A stretch of DNA of 35,195 nucleotides. Origin: a virus. Within the stretch, counting starts at the first letter, position 1. Every line of letters starts with the position of its first letter. The position numbers were made by a program, and so were the translations under genes. Below are positions 21,470-29,392 of this stretch, in pieces. The stretch is taken from the IMG/VR virus record IMGVR_UViG_3300027974_000084, positions 1 through 35,195 of that record. One strand, written 5' to 3'. The notes under the pieces were generated by a model. That model was not told where the DNA came from. It searched no databases and saw only the letters and a list, made by a program, of their open reading frames with translations.

Positions 21470-21892
21470 ATGAAAACAACACTCGCACTCTTTTTATTAT
21501 TTATTTCTTTTGTTGGCAAAAGTCAGACTTCTGACATTATGTATATTCCAAAAGAAAAAAGTTTGGTAGTCACGTACAACAATAATTATAATGGATTTGG
21601 TTATTATATCGGAGCATACGTTACAACAACGTTTCCTCAACCATATATCTATACAACACCTCAATCAAGAATGAATAGAATTGGACTTAGTTTAACCAAT
21701 CATAAATTTTCTATTATGGGAGGTGTTTTTGGTGAAACTCATGTTGATGGAGTTGATTTTAAACCAGATGTTTGGGTTAAGGTATATCCATTAAGAATAT
21801 TAACCAATACTAAACGTGGACCTGATTTTACTGTTGGCATAAATTTCATGAAAGGAATTAGATACGGTTTTGGGTTATCAATTCCATTTTGA
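21470..21892 (+). CDS. Exported beta-rich protein, 140 aa
   Basis: A 140-residue protein with signal peptide MKTTLALFLLFISFVGKSQ of the Bacteroidota style. The mature part is rich in Tyr, Thr and Gly with alternating strands (YYIGAYVTTTF, KFSIMGGVFGETHVDG, GPDFTVGINFMKG) and ends GFGLSIPF; a terminal Phe after alternating hydrophobics is typical of outer-membrane barrels. A small barrel or barrel fragment in the host outer membrane is plausible. A TATATTTG box lies 13 nt upstream of the ATG but lacks a clear -33 TTG. Confidence 0.6.
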   Translation: MKTTLALFLLFISFVGKSQTSDIMYIPKEKSLVVTYNNNYNGFGYYIGAYVTTTFPQPYIYTTPQSRMNRIGLSLTNHKFSIMGGVFGETHVDGVDFKPDVWVKVYPLRILTNTKRGPDFTVGINFMKGIRYGFGLSIPF

Positions 21893-21894
21893 TG

Positions 21895-21902
21895 TATTTA
21901 TA
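21895..21902 (+). promoter_or_regulatory. TATTTATA element close to a start codon
   Basis: TGTATTTATAGT, 4 nt before the ATG at 21907. Confidence 0.35.
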
Positions 21903-21906
21903 GTTA

Positions 21907-22884
21907 ATGAATCAAGAACAGGCAATAATAGATAGGGTTAATAGATTTTTTGAAGGCCACACATTTGAAATATATTATCTTCAAGATGGGGATGGTGAAT
22001 ATCCTACGCCTACTAACATTAAAGTTGAAATCACAGGAGTAAGGGAATATATCTCAATGGGAGATAAGAAAGATTATGTTACTCTTACATTGTATATCTT
22101 ACCTTCAAGCGAATTATCTGACGCTCATAATTCAATTATGAGGTTTCATTTTGGTCGTGAAACAAAAATTGAAACATATGATACTGGACCTTATCAAAAT
22201 CTTGTGTGGGTCACACAAGGAAAAGTGGATGAGATATTAAAATATTTTTCATTACCATCATCAATGGTTACAAAAGTTATAAATGAAGTAGAACCAAAAA
22301 AAATAAACGAATCGTTAATAGTTGAAGGTCAATTAGACAAACTTACCAGAAAATTGGTACAAGATGTTGTACAATTTTTCAAACACCAAAGACAAGGAGA
22401 ATTTGGATTACCTGAAGATTTGGGTAAAGATGAAATGGTTTATACTTATCCTGAATTTAACGGGTTTAGTATCTTCTTAGATTTGCAATTAAGTGACGAT
22501 GTAGAGACTGTTGATGTAGATGGGGAGTTATATTATGACGATGATTTAATGTACCTTACAATCATCTCTAATCCAAATGCGGGATATACAATACTTGATG
22601 AATTAACCAAAGAACTAAACGAGGTTATTCGCCATGAATTAGAACATATTAAACAACACGAACAAGGATATAAGTTTCCAAATAAAGAGCCAAAGTCCCC
22701 TGAAAAGTATTATACCCAACAACACGAATTGGAAGCCCAAAGAGCTGGATTTAATAAAAGAGCCAAATCTGAAAAAGCGGATTTTGAAACTTTAGTTAGA
22801 ACTTGGTTTCAAAAAAATCCACATAAGCATACTTTGAATCCAAAACAACAGGAAAAAGTAATCCAACAAATTTTACAGAAGTAA
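21907..22884 (+). CDS. Putative zinc metallopeptidase with an internal LIVEG site
   Basis: A 325-residue protein in two parts. Residues 1-130 form an unrecognised alpha/beta domain. After a hinge KKINESLIVEGQLDKLTRKL (residues 131-150), which looks like the packaging/processing segments at the starts of other virion candidates, comes a domain with HELEH (243-247) and a downstream QQHELEAQ (261-268) offering Glu ligands, the layout of a gluzincin-type active site. If prohead protease cuts at I-V-E/G, the peptidase part would be released. The stop overlaps the next ATG (TAATG). Confidence 0.6.
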   Translation: MNQEQAIIDRVNRFFEGHTFEIYYLQDGDGEYPTPTNIKVEITGVREYISMGDKKDYVTLTLYILPSSELSDAHNSIMRFHFGRETKIETYDTGPYQNLVWVTQGKVDEILKYFSLPSSMVTKVINEVEPKKINESLIVEGQLDKLTRKLVQDVVQFFKHQRQGEFGLPEDLGKDEMVYTYPEFNGFSIFLDLQLSDDVETVDVDGELYYDDDLMYLTIISNPNAGYTILDELTKELNEVIRHELEHIKQHEQGYKFPNKEPKSPEKYYTQQHELEAQRAGFNKRAKSEKADFETLVRTWFQKNPHKHTLNPKQQEKVIQQILQK

Positions 22885-23633
22885 TGAATACAGAATTAAA
22901 GGATAGGGAATTAAAAATATTTCGTAAGGTATTAATGGAACACTCCTTTGATAAAGATGGATATGAATATCATTTTTTATCCATAGAACCAGATGATGCG
23001 AAAGGATGGAGTTACAATATTGTGGTAAATGTTGTTTTACCTAAAAAAGGTCAATCATATGCGACTCCAGTATTCAGTGGTCATATTCACGACATTCTTA
23101 CTAATATTTGGAAATACGTAGGTAGTAATTTTTCATATTCAGAGAAAATATTGGTTGATGGTAAAGAACCTATTAATAAAGGTATTTTTATTTCCTCTGA
23201 GAAACAAAGAGAGGTTTTATTTACGATGAGAAAAGAAGTTAAAGAAGTAACCTTAAGAACCGCAATAGGTCCATTGACTTTTGATATATATTGGAGACCT
23301 ATGGAAGAATTCTACTACTTAGATGACGTATATATTGATTTTAATTTTAACATTGAAATATCTAACTTCATGTTTGATAGTCATTATGTAGTACCTAATT
23401 TGAAAATTGCGGACGATGTTGCTGGCGCTATTTTGAATGTGATGTACGATACTGATTACCTAAGAGATGAGATTAATAATGTACTTTATGATGTAATGGG
23501 TAATGAGATTGATATTATCGGTATTGATGACTTATATTATCAAGCACGATACTTTATTATTAAAATGGATGGGTTTGAAATTACTCAAAAGTGGGGTAAT
23601 TATTACGATTTAGAACCCGATATGTTTACTTAA
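22884..23633 (+). CDS. Hypothetical probable virion-associated protein, 249 aa
   Basis: A 249-residue protein starting MNTELKDRELKIFRKVLMEHS, again a short helix ending in L-M-E. The rest is strand-rich with many Tyr, Asp and Ile (SYNIVVNVVLPKKGQSY, LTFDIYWRPMEEFYYLDDVY, IDIIGIDDLYYQARYFIIK). No family is recognised. Coupled by TAATG to the metallopeptidase gene and overlapping the convergent gene by 8 nt. Confidence 0.6.
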   Translation: MNTELKDRELKIFRKVLMEHSFDKDGYEYHFLSIEPDDAKGWSYNIVVNVVLPKKGQSYATPVFSGHIHDILTNIWKYVGSNFSYSEKILVDGKEPINKGIFISSEKQREVLFTMRKEVKEVTLRTAIGPLTFDIYWRPMEEFYYLDDVYIDFNFNIEISNFMFDSHYVVPNLKIADDVAGAILNVMYDTDYLRDEINNVLYDVMGNEIDIIGIDDLYYQARYFIIKMDGFEITQKWGNYYDLEPDMFT

Positions 23634-24246
23634 TTTTTTCGATGATTTTTTTGATTACTTGAGATAAAACTTGAGCTGTTATTAGGACACCTCCCGACGC
23701 AATCAATCTTTCGGCAATTAATATGGCACTTTCTTTAGGATTTGATGTTCTATATGCGATATCTTGAATATCCATAATAATTGGTATTAAAAATGAATAT
23801 GCTACCGTATCCATAAAAGTACTTACAGTAATTTTTAATGATGAAAGGAATCCTTTAAATGCTGATTTTAAATCCTTAGCTTTTTCTAATACTAAACGAA
23901 ATGTATCCTCAAGACCTTCCTCTTTAATTTTACTTAAAATTTTAACTAATCCTTTTTTGTTTTCATAAAACATTATAAATGCAATACCTGCTAAAACCAA
24001 ATATCTTTGGTCATCAGTTAGTTCAAAATTACCGTCTCTAATAAATTTATCTAACGGCATTACTAAACCACCAACGGATGTAGCCCAAGTCATTAACATT
24101 TTAACGTTAAGACCATAAACTTTACTAACTCTATTTGCAAGATTTTTAGTGAATGAATACATGGTTTTCATGTAATCAGTCATTTTTGATTCATCTTGTT
24201 CCTGTAAAATTATTCTCAATTGAGATTCGTTAATTAAAAAATCCAT
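23626..24246 (-). CDS. Probable virion protein with membrane-like segments, 206 aa
   Basis: I start at the ATG at 24246: MDFLINESQLRIILQEQDES is a close variant of the N-terminal L-x-E segment and a TATTTAT element lies just upstream; the earlier ATG adds MRYIYCH only. The body is helical with hydrophobic stretches (about 45-60 VKMLMTWATSVGGLVMPL, 78-92 YLVLAGIAFIMFYE, 150-170 TVAYSFLIPIIMD, and a C-terminal SGGVLITAQVLSQV). It may interact with membrane, as in an ejection protein. No family is recognised. Confidence 0.55.
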   Translation of the reverse strand: MDFLINESQLRIILQEQDESKMTDYMKTMYSFTKNLANRVSKVYGLNVKMLMTWATSVGGLVMPLDKFIRDGNFELTDDQRYLVLAGIAFIMFYENKKGLVKILSKIKEEGLEDTFRLVLEKAKDLKSAFKGFLSSLKITVSTFMDTVAYSFLIPIIMDIQDIAYRTSNPKESAILIAERLIASGGVLITAQVLSQVIKKIIEKIK

Positions 24247-24249
24247 ATG

Positions 24250-24278
24250 ACAATAAATATACCGCATATATTTATTGT
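24250..24278. promoter_or_regulatory. Palindromic divergent promoter with two TATTTAT elements
   Basis: Arms ACAATAAATAT (24250-24260) and ATATTTATTGT (24268-24278) form a perfect 11-bp inverted repeat around a 7-nt centre in the 33-bp space between divergent starts (24246 - and 24280 +). Each arm contains one TATTTAT pointing at its own gene, 4-6 nt from the ATG. Confidence 0.5.
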
Positions 24279-24279
24279 T

Positions 24280-24891
24280 ATGAAAGGTGAATTAAATCCA
24301 AAATTAAAAGAAGGAGATAAGGTAATTTGTTACCACATGGATGGTGAAACAGGAGTACCTCCTGGTACTAAAGGAACTGTTAGAAGAGTTAGTAGAGACC
24401 CATTTGAGTCAAATGGTGATGAATCAATCATTGAGGTTATTTGGGATAATGGAAGTACGTTAGCATTGGTTTCATCTACAGATGCGTGGAAAAAACCAAA
24501 AGAGAGAGTTCAAGAAAGTGCAACTACAGGTGACCGTCACTATGATTTTTTCGCTAAAAATCCTGAAGTATTTGAAAACTTTGATTGGAGATTTTTTAGA
24601 GAATTTCTTAACAAACTTAGAGAATCAAGTGTTGTAAATATGTTTCAAGCCCATCCATTTTTATATTCAGGTAAAGAATGGATTGATAGATACCATGGAG
24701 AAAATCAAGAAGATAATGAATCATTTCAGGAAGTTTTAGAAATGGCAGAAGAATCTAAAATGAAATTGATACAAGGTCTTATGAAATACATGGAATCTAA
24801 AAAAATAGATATGGATGATATGAGTAGAGTGAACCATTTGGCTGAAAAATTTGCCAACAAAATAGTCCAACTCTATATGACGTTTGCTTAA
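24280..24891 (+). CDS. Hypothetical protein with an SH3/KOW-like N-terminus, 203 aa
   Basis: I start at the ATG at 24280 (MKGELNPKLKEGDKVICYHM) rather than 24247, which lies in the palindrome. Residues 5-70 look like a small beta barrel that handles a ligand or nucleic acid (LKEGDKVICYHMDGE, PGTKGTVRRVSRDPF, SIIEVIWDNGSTLALV). A hinge VQESATTG follows, then a helical acidic domain (NPEVFENFDWRFFREFLNKL to the end). Function unknown. Its last 4 nt overlap the convergent nucleotidyltransferase gene. Confidence 0.6.
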   Translation: MKGELNPKLKEGDKVICYHMDGETGVPPGTKGTVRRVSRDPFESNGDESIIEVIWDNGSTLALVSSTDAWKKPKERVQESATTGDRHYDFFAKNPEVFENFDWRFFREFLNKLRESSVVNMFQAHPFLYSGKEWIDRYHGENQEDNESFQEVLEMAEESKMKLIQGLMKYMESKKIDMDDMSRVNHLAEKFANKIVQLYMTFA

Positions 24892-25319
24892 CGATTAATC
24901 ATATCACTTGAGTTGTGAGTTTTTAACCCTAATCCGTCAACTATTTTTATTCCTAATGAATCGCAAACTACTTTCTCAGGGATTTCGTTCGCAAATCGGT
25001 CTCCTCCCTTTGTGAAAATAATTTCAGACTTAGAGTCTAATGATTTAATCTTATCGTAAAATAATTTGATTGTTTCACAAACACTACCATCTTGGTCGAT
25101 AGCGATTTCAGCGTGGTCAACATATCTGATTGATTCAATAACCACTTTACGATATTCCTCATCTTGAAAAGAAGGTATTCCTCTTTTTAATTCTGCTTGT
25201 TTATCGTTGTTCACAATTACCCATAATTCGTCCACAAGTTCTTTAGACAACATAAGACATTCTATATGTCCTGGATGGATTGGGTTTCCGTACATTGATG
25301 TTATTCCGTATTTTTTCAT
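24888..25319 (-). CDS. Cytidylyltransferase-like nucleotidyltransferase
   Basis: A 143-residue protein of the HIGH nucleotidyltransferase superfamily: GITSMYGNPIHPGHIECL with HPGH at about 16-19, strand DELWVIVNND, FTKGGDR near 104-110, and a C-terminal KTHNSSDMINR that corresponds to the ISTSxIR-like block. Such enzymes transfer a CMP or AMP unit to a phosphorylated sugar, alcohol or cofactor. The substrate cannot be read from sequence; glycerol-phosphate or heptose-type activation are options. Last gene of the - strand metabolic operon, 1-nt overlap with the upstream gene. Confidence 0.75.
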   Translation of the reverse strand: MKKYGITSMYGNPIHPGHIECLMLSKELVDELWVIVNNDKQAELKRGIPSFQDEEYRKVVIESIRYVDHAEIAIDQDGSVCETIKLFYDKIKSLDSKSEIIFTKGGDRFANEIPEKVVCDSLGIKIVDGLGLKTHNSSDMINR

Positions 25320-25540
25320 TAAACAGTAATTTGAATTATCGTTTTATCTTCTTTCTTTATTATTTTGTAATTTTTTAAAAAACGATTGTCTAATGAAAGA
25401 CAATATTTTTTTAAATCAATAATTGTTTTATCCTTATCTTCACCTCGGATGACTCCAGTAATTGTTTGAGGCGCAAAATCAATTCCAATATTATGCCATT
25501 CGTCACCGATTATTTCGGGTAATATAATTTCGTATTCCAT
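25319..25540 (-). CDS. Small hypothetical protein, 73 aa
   Basis: A 73-residue protein (MEYEIILPEIIGDEWHNIGI), beta-rich, with a Lys-rich end (NYKIIKKEDKTIIQITV). Its ATG overlaps the ThyA stop (TAATG) and its stop meets the start of the nucleotidyltransferase, so it is tightly coupled inside the operon. No family is recognised. Confidence 0.6.
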   Translation of the reverse strand: MEYEIILPEIIGDEWHNIGIDFAPQTITGVIRGEDKDKTIIDLKKYCLSLDNRFLKNYKIIKKEDKTIIQITV

Positions 25541-26865
25541 TAGTTTGATAAGGGCGCTTTAATTGGTGGATGAGATTTATAATTTAATAATTCAAAACAA
25601 TCAGGTCTTAATGATAATATTTTTTCATTAAAAGTTTTTTCACCTAAATGTTCTTTAACTTTTTCATGTTGATACCATTCTCTATGAGTTATTTTAACTG
25701 ACGGTAATGGATATGGTTCTCTTGTTCTGGTTGGTATTCCTCTATCATCCATCATATCCAACCCATTAATTTTACCATACGAATTTCCACCATCTTCTTC
25801 CCATGTTTTATCATGTCCTGTATACAAAGCATATCTTTCATCGAAAGTTAACGTTCTACCAATCTGTTCTTTTGCTTGTTCAATATGGTTTGAATATAAA
25901 TGAACGTCACCTAAATTACCAATCAATTCATCAGGAACCATATTAACTTCTTCTGCAATGATATTCAATAACAACGCATAAGATGCAATATTGAATGGAA
26001 GACCTAAAAATGTATCCACTGAACGTTGATTCCACATTAAGGAGATTGCTCTCTTTGGGGTTGGAGTATAATACGGGTTATCAAAATCAGGTAAGTTTTT
26101 AGGGTCAAAGAACCTTTCCATACCTGTTTCGTAGTTGTTATTAAACCAAATATTATATCTTCTTAAATCACTTAATTCAGTTGTATAAACTTGAAATCCA
26201 TAATGACAAGGTGGAAGAACCATTTGGTCTAATTCTCCAACATTCCAAGCTGAAACCATTAATCGTCTTGAGTCTGGATTTGTTTTTAGTTCGTTGATTA
26301 AACTAGATATTTGGTCAATAACAGTTTGGTCTGTCTCATCATAGATGTTTTCATATAAACCATCTGTTGATAGATACATTTTCTTTTTAGTCCAACTTCT
26401 CCATTGTTTACCGTATATTGGTCCAAGGTCTCCCCATTGTTTTGCAAACTCATCACAATATCTTTTACCCATTTTTCTTACAATCTCATCATCACATTTG
26501 ATAGTTTTGATAAATATTTCCTTTGATTCGGGTATTTTTACTATTTCAAGTTTATTATTCTGACTTACATCTGACTCAATAAATTTACAATAATTCTTAT
26601 ATGCATCTCCATCCCAAATGTGACAATCATAATCTAATAGGAACTTGATGTTAGTATCACCTCTTAAGAACCATAACAACTCGACAACCATAGTCTTCCA
26701 CGCCATTTTCTTGGTCGTAAGTAAAGGAAACCCTTCATTCATGTTATGGCGTATTTGACGACCAAATACTGAAATTGTGCCAGTACCTGTTCTATCTTTT
26801 TTCTCCACTCCATTATCAAGAATGTCTTGAAGTAACTCTGTGTATTGTTTATCTATATTGTTCAT
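25540..26865 (-). CDS. thyA: Thymidylate synthase (ThyA), enlarged
   Basis: Start taken at the ATG at 26865 (MNNIDKQYTELLQDIL) because a perfect AGGAGG lies 7 nt upstream. Core blocks of ThyA are clear: DRTGTGTISVFGRQIRHN, GFPLLTTKK, ELLWFLRGDTN, GDLGPIYGKQWRSW, catalytic Cys220 in VLPPCHYGFQVY, FLGLPFNIASYALL and GNLGDVHLYSNH. The enzyme methylates dUMP to dTMP. At 441 residues it is much longer than the usual 260-320: extra segments follow CKFIES (about 97-140), ELSDLRRYNIWFNNNYETG (about 231-270) and TGHDKTWEEDGG (about 350-385). Coupled by ATGA to the gene upstream. Confidence 0.95.
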   Translation of the reverse strand: MNNIDKQYTELLQDILDNGVEKKDRTGTGTISVFGRQIRHNMNEGFPLLTTKKMAWKTMVVELLWFLRGDTNIKFLLDYDCHIWDGDAYKNYCKFIESDVSQNNKLEIVKIPESKEIFIKTIKCDDEIVRKMGKRYCDEFAKQWGDLGPIYGKQWRSWTKKKMYLSTDGLYENIYDETDQTVIDQISSLINELKTNPDSRRLMVSAWNVGELDQMVLPPCHYGFQVYTTELSDLRRYNIWFNNNYETGMERFFDPKNLPDFDNPYYTPTPKRAISLMWNQRSVDTFLGLPFNIASYALLLNIIAEEVNMVPDELIGNLGDVHLYSNHIEQAKEQIGRTLTFDERYALYTGHDKTWEEDGGNSYGKINGLDMMDDRGIPTRTREPYPLPSVKITHREWYQHEKVKEHLGEKTFNEKILSLRPDCFELLNYKSHPPIKAPLSN

Positions 26866-27107
26866 ATTAATCCTCCTTCTTTTTTCCAATCTTCTTCCAT
26901 ATGATTTCTTGACGAGTTATAGTTTCCATAATCACCCCAATAATCTAATAAAGATTCAAAAGCTAATTTAAGTTTATTGTATTTTTCTTCTGATTCGTTT
27001 AATCCTAAGATATAAGAATCCATCATTGCATCAACAATGGATTCTTTATCTAAGAATGAAGTATGTACGATTTTTGATTCGTAGATTTTGTCTATTTTAT
27101 TTTTCAT
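26862..27107 (-). CDS. Small hypothetical protein, 81 aa
   Basis: An 81-residue protein (MKNKIDKIYESKIVHTSFLD), mostly helical and charged (ESEEKYNKLKLAFESLLDYW), ending KKEGGLI. The codons of its C-terminus (KKEGG) supply the AGGAGG ribosome-binding site of thyA, and its TGA overlaps the thyA ATG, so the two genes are translationally coupled. Function unknown. Confidence 0.65.
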   Translation of the reverse strand: MKNKIDKIYESKIVHTSFLDKESIVDAMMDSYILGLNESEEKYNKLKLAFESLLDYWGDYGNYNSSRNHMEEDWKKEGGLI

Positions 27108-28192
27108 GGTTCAATTTCTTTTTGCCAAAATGGTTTTGAATATTTTGGTTTAACTAATTTCCAAATAATATCGTCAACTTTTTCGTTGTTATGGTCCCAC
27201 ATCGCAAACATAATTGCATGTAAAACTTCTTGTTGTTTCATAACAAATTCTGCAAATTCTTTTTTAGATGGTTCAGGGTCTACATCACCATATTTTCCAT
27301 AACGGAATCCATCGTGAAGTTTTCCTGCTCTCTCCCTCAATTGAAAACATTCATATTTTAAATCTCGAATTGTGGTTTTAACCCACTTATCAAATTCATC
27401 AGGAACCCTGTCAAGTAATTCATCGATATTTTTTCCGTCTTTAAGGTATTCCCATATATCCACATTTGAAAATCCAGTTAAGATTCTGTGAAGACGAACG
27501 TATTCTTCTCCTTTTATTTTCATTCTAAATCCATTCTTAAAACGAATTACATATCCTTCTCTGTTACCGTTAATCTTATCTTTAAGGGTATCATAATCTG
27601 TGATACCATCATATTTCTTAATGGTTGGAAATCCACTTACTTCGTTGATTGACAACATAGAATCGTAGTCCAATTCTTTACCATTTGCGTTACTCACCAT
27701 AGACAGTACAACCAATTCTTCATCAACACCGTAATCGCAAACAATACGATTTTCAGGGTAAATAATTTCAACAACGGTAGTATATCCTTTTGGTAATACT
27801 TCTACGTTGTATTTTTTATTTAAAATATCTCTACCCTTAATTGATTGGTCTGAAGTAAACGAACCTTTACTTGCTAATATCCATTTGCCTTGATACCAAA
27901 ATAAAATACCTAAAGAACCATCCAATTTTTCAAATACCTCAAAAGATTCTTCAGGTATATCGTTTAAAGTTAATTCTTCGTAGTTAAAAAACTTATTGAA
28001 CGCTTTAGCAATAACATTACCTTCTCTATCCAAGATAAGACCTCGGCACATTTTGGTAATATCATCCCACTTATTCTCATACTGGCAAGTACGAGAATAA
28101 TTCCAAATAGACAATGGAAGGGTTGGATGGTCATTTTTAACCACCAAACCCTTCTCAAGGTATTCGTTCAATATGTTTATATCTAAATTCAA
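27104..28192 (-). CDS. RNA ligase, T4 Rnl1-like
   Basis: A 362-residue protein with nucleotidyltransferase motifs in order: FEKLDGSLG with adenylated Lys89 (motif I), KWILASKGSF, VVEIIYPENRIV (motif III-type, Glu142), REGYVIRF (motif IV, Glu212), RMKIKGEEYVRLH (motif V). The C-terminal 120 residues are helical as in T4 RNA ligase 1. The expected reaction is ATP-dependent joining of 3'-OH and 5'-phosphate RNA ends, as in repair of tRNA cut by host anticodon nucleases. The kinase at 28662 and the receiver-like gene at 7270 fit such a repair role (inference). Overlaps the next gene by 4 nt. Confidence 0.9.
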   Translation of the reverse strand: MNLDINILNEYLEKGLVVKNDHPTLPLSIWNYSRTCQYENKWDDITKMCRGLILDREGNVIAKAFNKFFNYEELTLNDIPEESFEVFEKLDGSLGILFWYQGKWILASKGSFTSDQSIKGRDILNKKYNVEVLPKGYTTVVEIIYPENRIVCDYGVDEELVVLSMVSNANGKELDYDSMLSINEVSGFPTIKKYDGITDYDTLKDKINGNREGYVIRFKNGFRMKIKGEEYVRLHRILTGFSNVDIWEYLKDGKNIDELLDRVPDEFDKWVKTTIRDLKYECFQLRERAGKLHDGFRYGKYGDVDPEPSKKEFAEFVMKQQEVLHAIMFAMWDHNNEKVDDIIWKLVKPKYSKPFWQKEIEP

Positions 28193-28193
28193 T

Positions 28194-28412
28194 TTATTTC
28201 TTAATTAACATGTTTGTGTTTGATACAGGGAAACGGGCGACAGGTACTCTTTTGTCTTCTGTTGATGCTCCGTCTACTTGCATTACTTGATAATAACCGA
28301 CTTCAATTTTTACGGTTGGTACTGAGTCAAAAGTATAAAGGATTGGAGATGACTCATTTCCTTCATAAAGTTTTACTGATTTTGTTGATGTGTTAAATAC
28401 TAATGTTTGCAT
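28194..28412 (-). CDS. Small beta-rich hypothetical protein, 72 aa
   Basis: A 72-residue protein (MQTLVFNTSTKSVKLYEG) made of alternating short strands (PILYTFDSVPTVKIEVGYYQVM) ending with VSNTNMLIKK. It ends one base before the RNA ligase start, so the pair is cotranscribed. No family is recognised. Confidence 0.6.
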   Translation of the reverse strand: MQTLVFNTSTKSVKLYEGNESSPILYTFDSVPTVKIEVGYYQVMQVDGASTEDKRVPVARFPVSNTNMLIKK

Positions 28413-28423
28413 GTGATTGTTTT

Positions 28424-28657
28424 TTATAATTGTTCAAATTTTATTGTGTCGTCTTTACCAATAGTATCAAAATTTCTCCAAAAAGTAAATTTTTTACCAA
28501 CTCTTGGCAAGGTATGATGTTCTCTATGTCCGCACCATTTGCATTCCCTAACCACTACTCTGATTACGTCTCTACCTAATGGATGATTCTCTACTTTATG
28601 TTTCTCTCTACGGTATTCCCAGTTGTGTATTGCAATATAACAAAATGGACTTATCAT
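28424..28657 (-). CDS. Small protein with a single CxxC, 77 aa
   Basis: A 77-residue basic protein. An N-terminal part with CYIAIHNWEYRREKH is followed by VVVRECKWCGHREHHTL, a C-x-x-C-G-H block that with Cys6 and nearby His residues could hold one zinc ion, loosely like the small DUF1660-type prophage proteins. The C-terminal part is FTFWRNFDTIGKDDTIKF. Function unknown; a nucleic-acid-binding role would be a guess. Confidence 0.5.
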   Translation of the reverse strand: MISPFCYIAIHNWEYRREKHKVENHPLGRDVIRVVVRECKWCGHREHHTLPRVGKKFTFWRNFDTIGKDDTIKFEQL

Positions 28658-28661
28658 AATA

Positions 28662-29075
28662 TTATAATTTAATTTGAAATCTATCTTTCATTATTTGGAG
28701 TTTGTCTTCTGGTACTCCATGAACGTTCTGTCCACCATGTCTATTTTCAATAATCAAAGATACTACTTTATATCCATATTTTTCTGCTAATTTGAAATAA
28801 TCTTCCATTTCCCATTCTTGGGTAAAGGTATTTGAAACTGCAATTTCAGGATAATATTGTTGGTTATTTTGATGGTCAATCATTTTGGTCTCAACTTGAT
28901 TTTTACACCAAGTATGTGCCTCCTTTAACTTTGACACGTCAAAATTGTAGTTCCCTTCTTTATCGTAAAAAAATTTGTCTGCTTCACATACAGCATATTC
29001 ATTCCAAATAGCCGATGCAAATGATGTCTTACCTGAACCAGGTAAACCTCTTACTAAAAATAATACTCCATTCAT
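28662..29075 (-). CDS. P-loop kinase, polynucleotide-kinase-like
   Basis: A 137-residue protein with Walker A GLPGSGKTS (residues 10-18) after a hydrophobic strand, then CEADKFFYDKEGNYNFD and KLKEAHTWCKNQVETKM, the block order of small AAA_33/PNK-type kinases (such as the N4BP2-like group). Later, EIAVSNTFTQEWEMEDYF and VVSLIIENRHGGQNVHG fit the Walker B-proximal and lid regions. Likely role: phosphorylation of a 5'-OH nucleic-acid end. Together with the RNA ligase it could form a repair pair. No phosphatase domain is present. Confidence 0.75.
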   Translation of the reverse strand: MNGVLFLVRGLPGSGKTSFASAIWNEYAVCEADKFFYDKEGNYNFDVSKLKEAHTWCKNQVETKMIDHQNNQQYYPEIAVSNTFTQEWEMEDYFKLAEKYGYKVVSLIIENRHGGQNVHGVPEDKLQIMKDRFQIKL

Positions 29076-29392
29076 AAATTATTGTTTATATTCCATATAT
29101 TGAAAAAATCAAATTCGTTTTCTTTTTCCCACCCATGTAACCTCATACTAATTTCATTTCGAGTCTCCAAAGATAATGCTTTTGCAATAAATTCCCTACT
29201 TACTGCATGAATCATTTGAATCATCATCACAAAATTACAACCTTCATTTTTTAAATTTTTTATTCTATTAATTTTCTCATCTACATATTCAACCTCATCA
29301 AAAGTCCTCCAAAAACGAATGCAAATTGTTCGTAATTCTTCAAAGCATTCATCTTTTGGAGGAGTATAAAATAATTTAACTGACTTATCCAT
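29072..29392 (-). CDS. Hypothetical protein, 106 aa
   Basis: A 106-residue helical protein (MDKSVKLFYTPPKDECFEEL) with basic and hydrophobic helices (NFVMMIQMIHAVSREFIAKA) and an Asn-rich end (NIWNINNNL). It overlaps the kinase gene by 4 nt and the metallophosphoesterase by 8 nt. No family is recognised. Confidence 0.55.
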   Translation of the reverse strand: MDKSVKLFYTPPKDECFEELRTICIRFWRTFDEVEYVDEKINRIKNLKNEGCNFVMMIQMIHAVSREFIAKALSLETRNEISMRLHGWEKENEFDFFNIWNINNNL

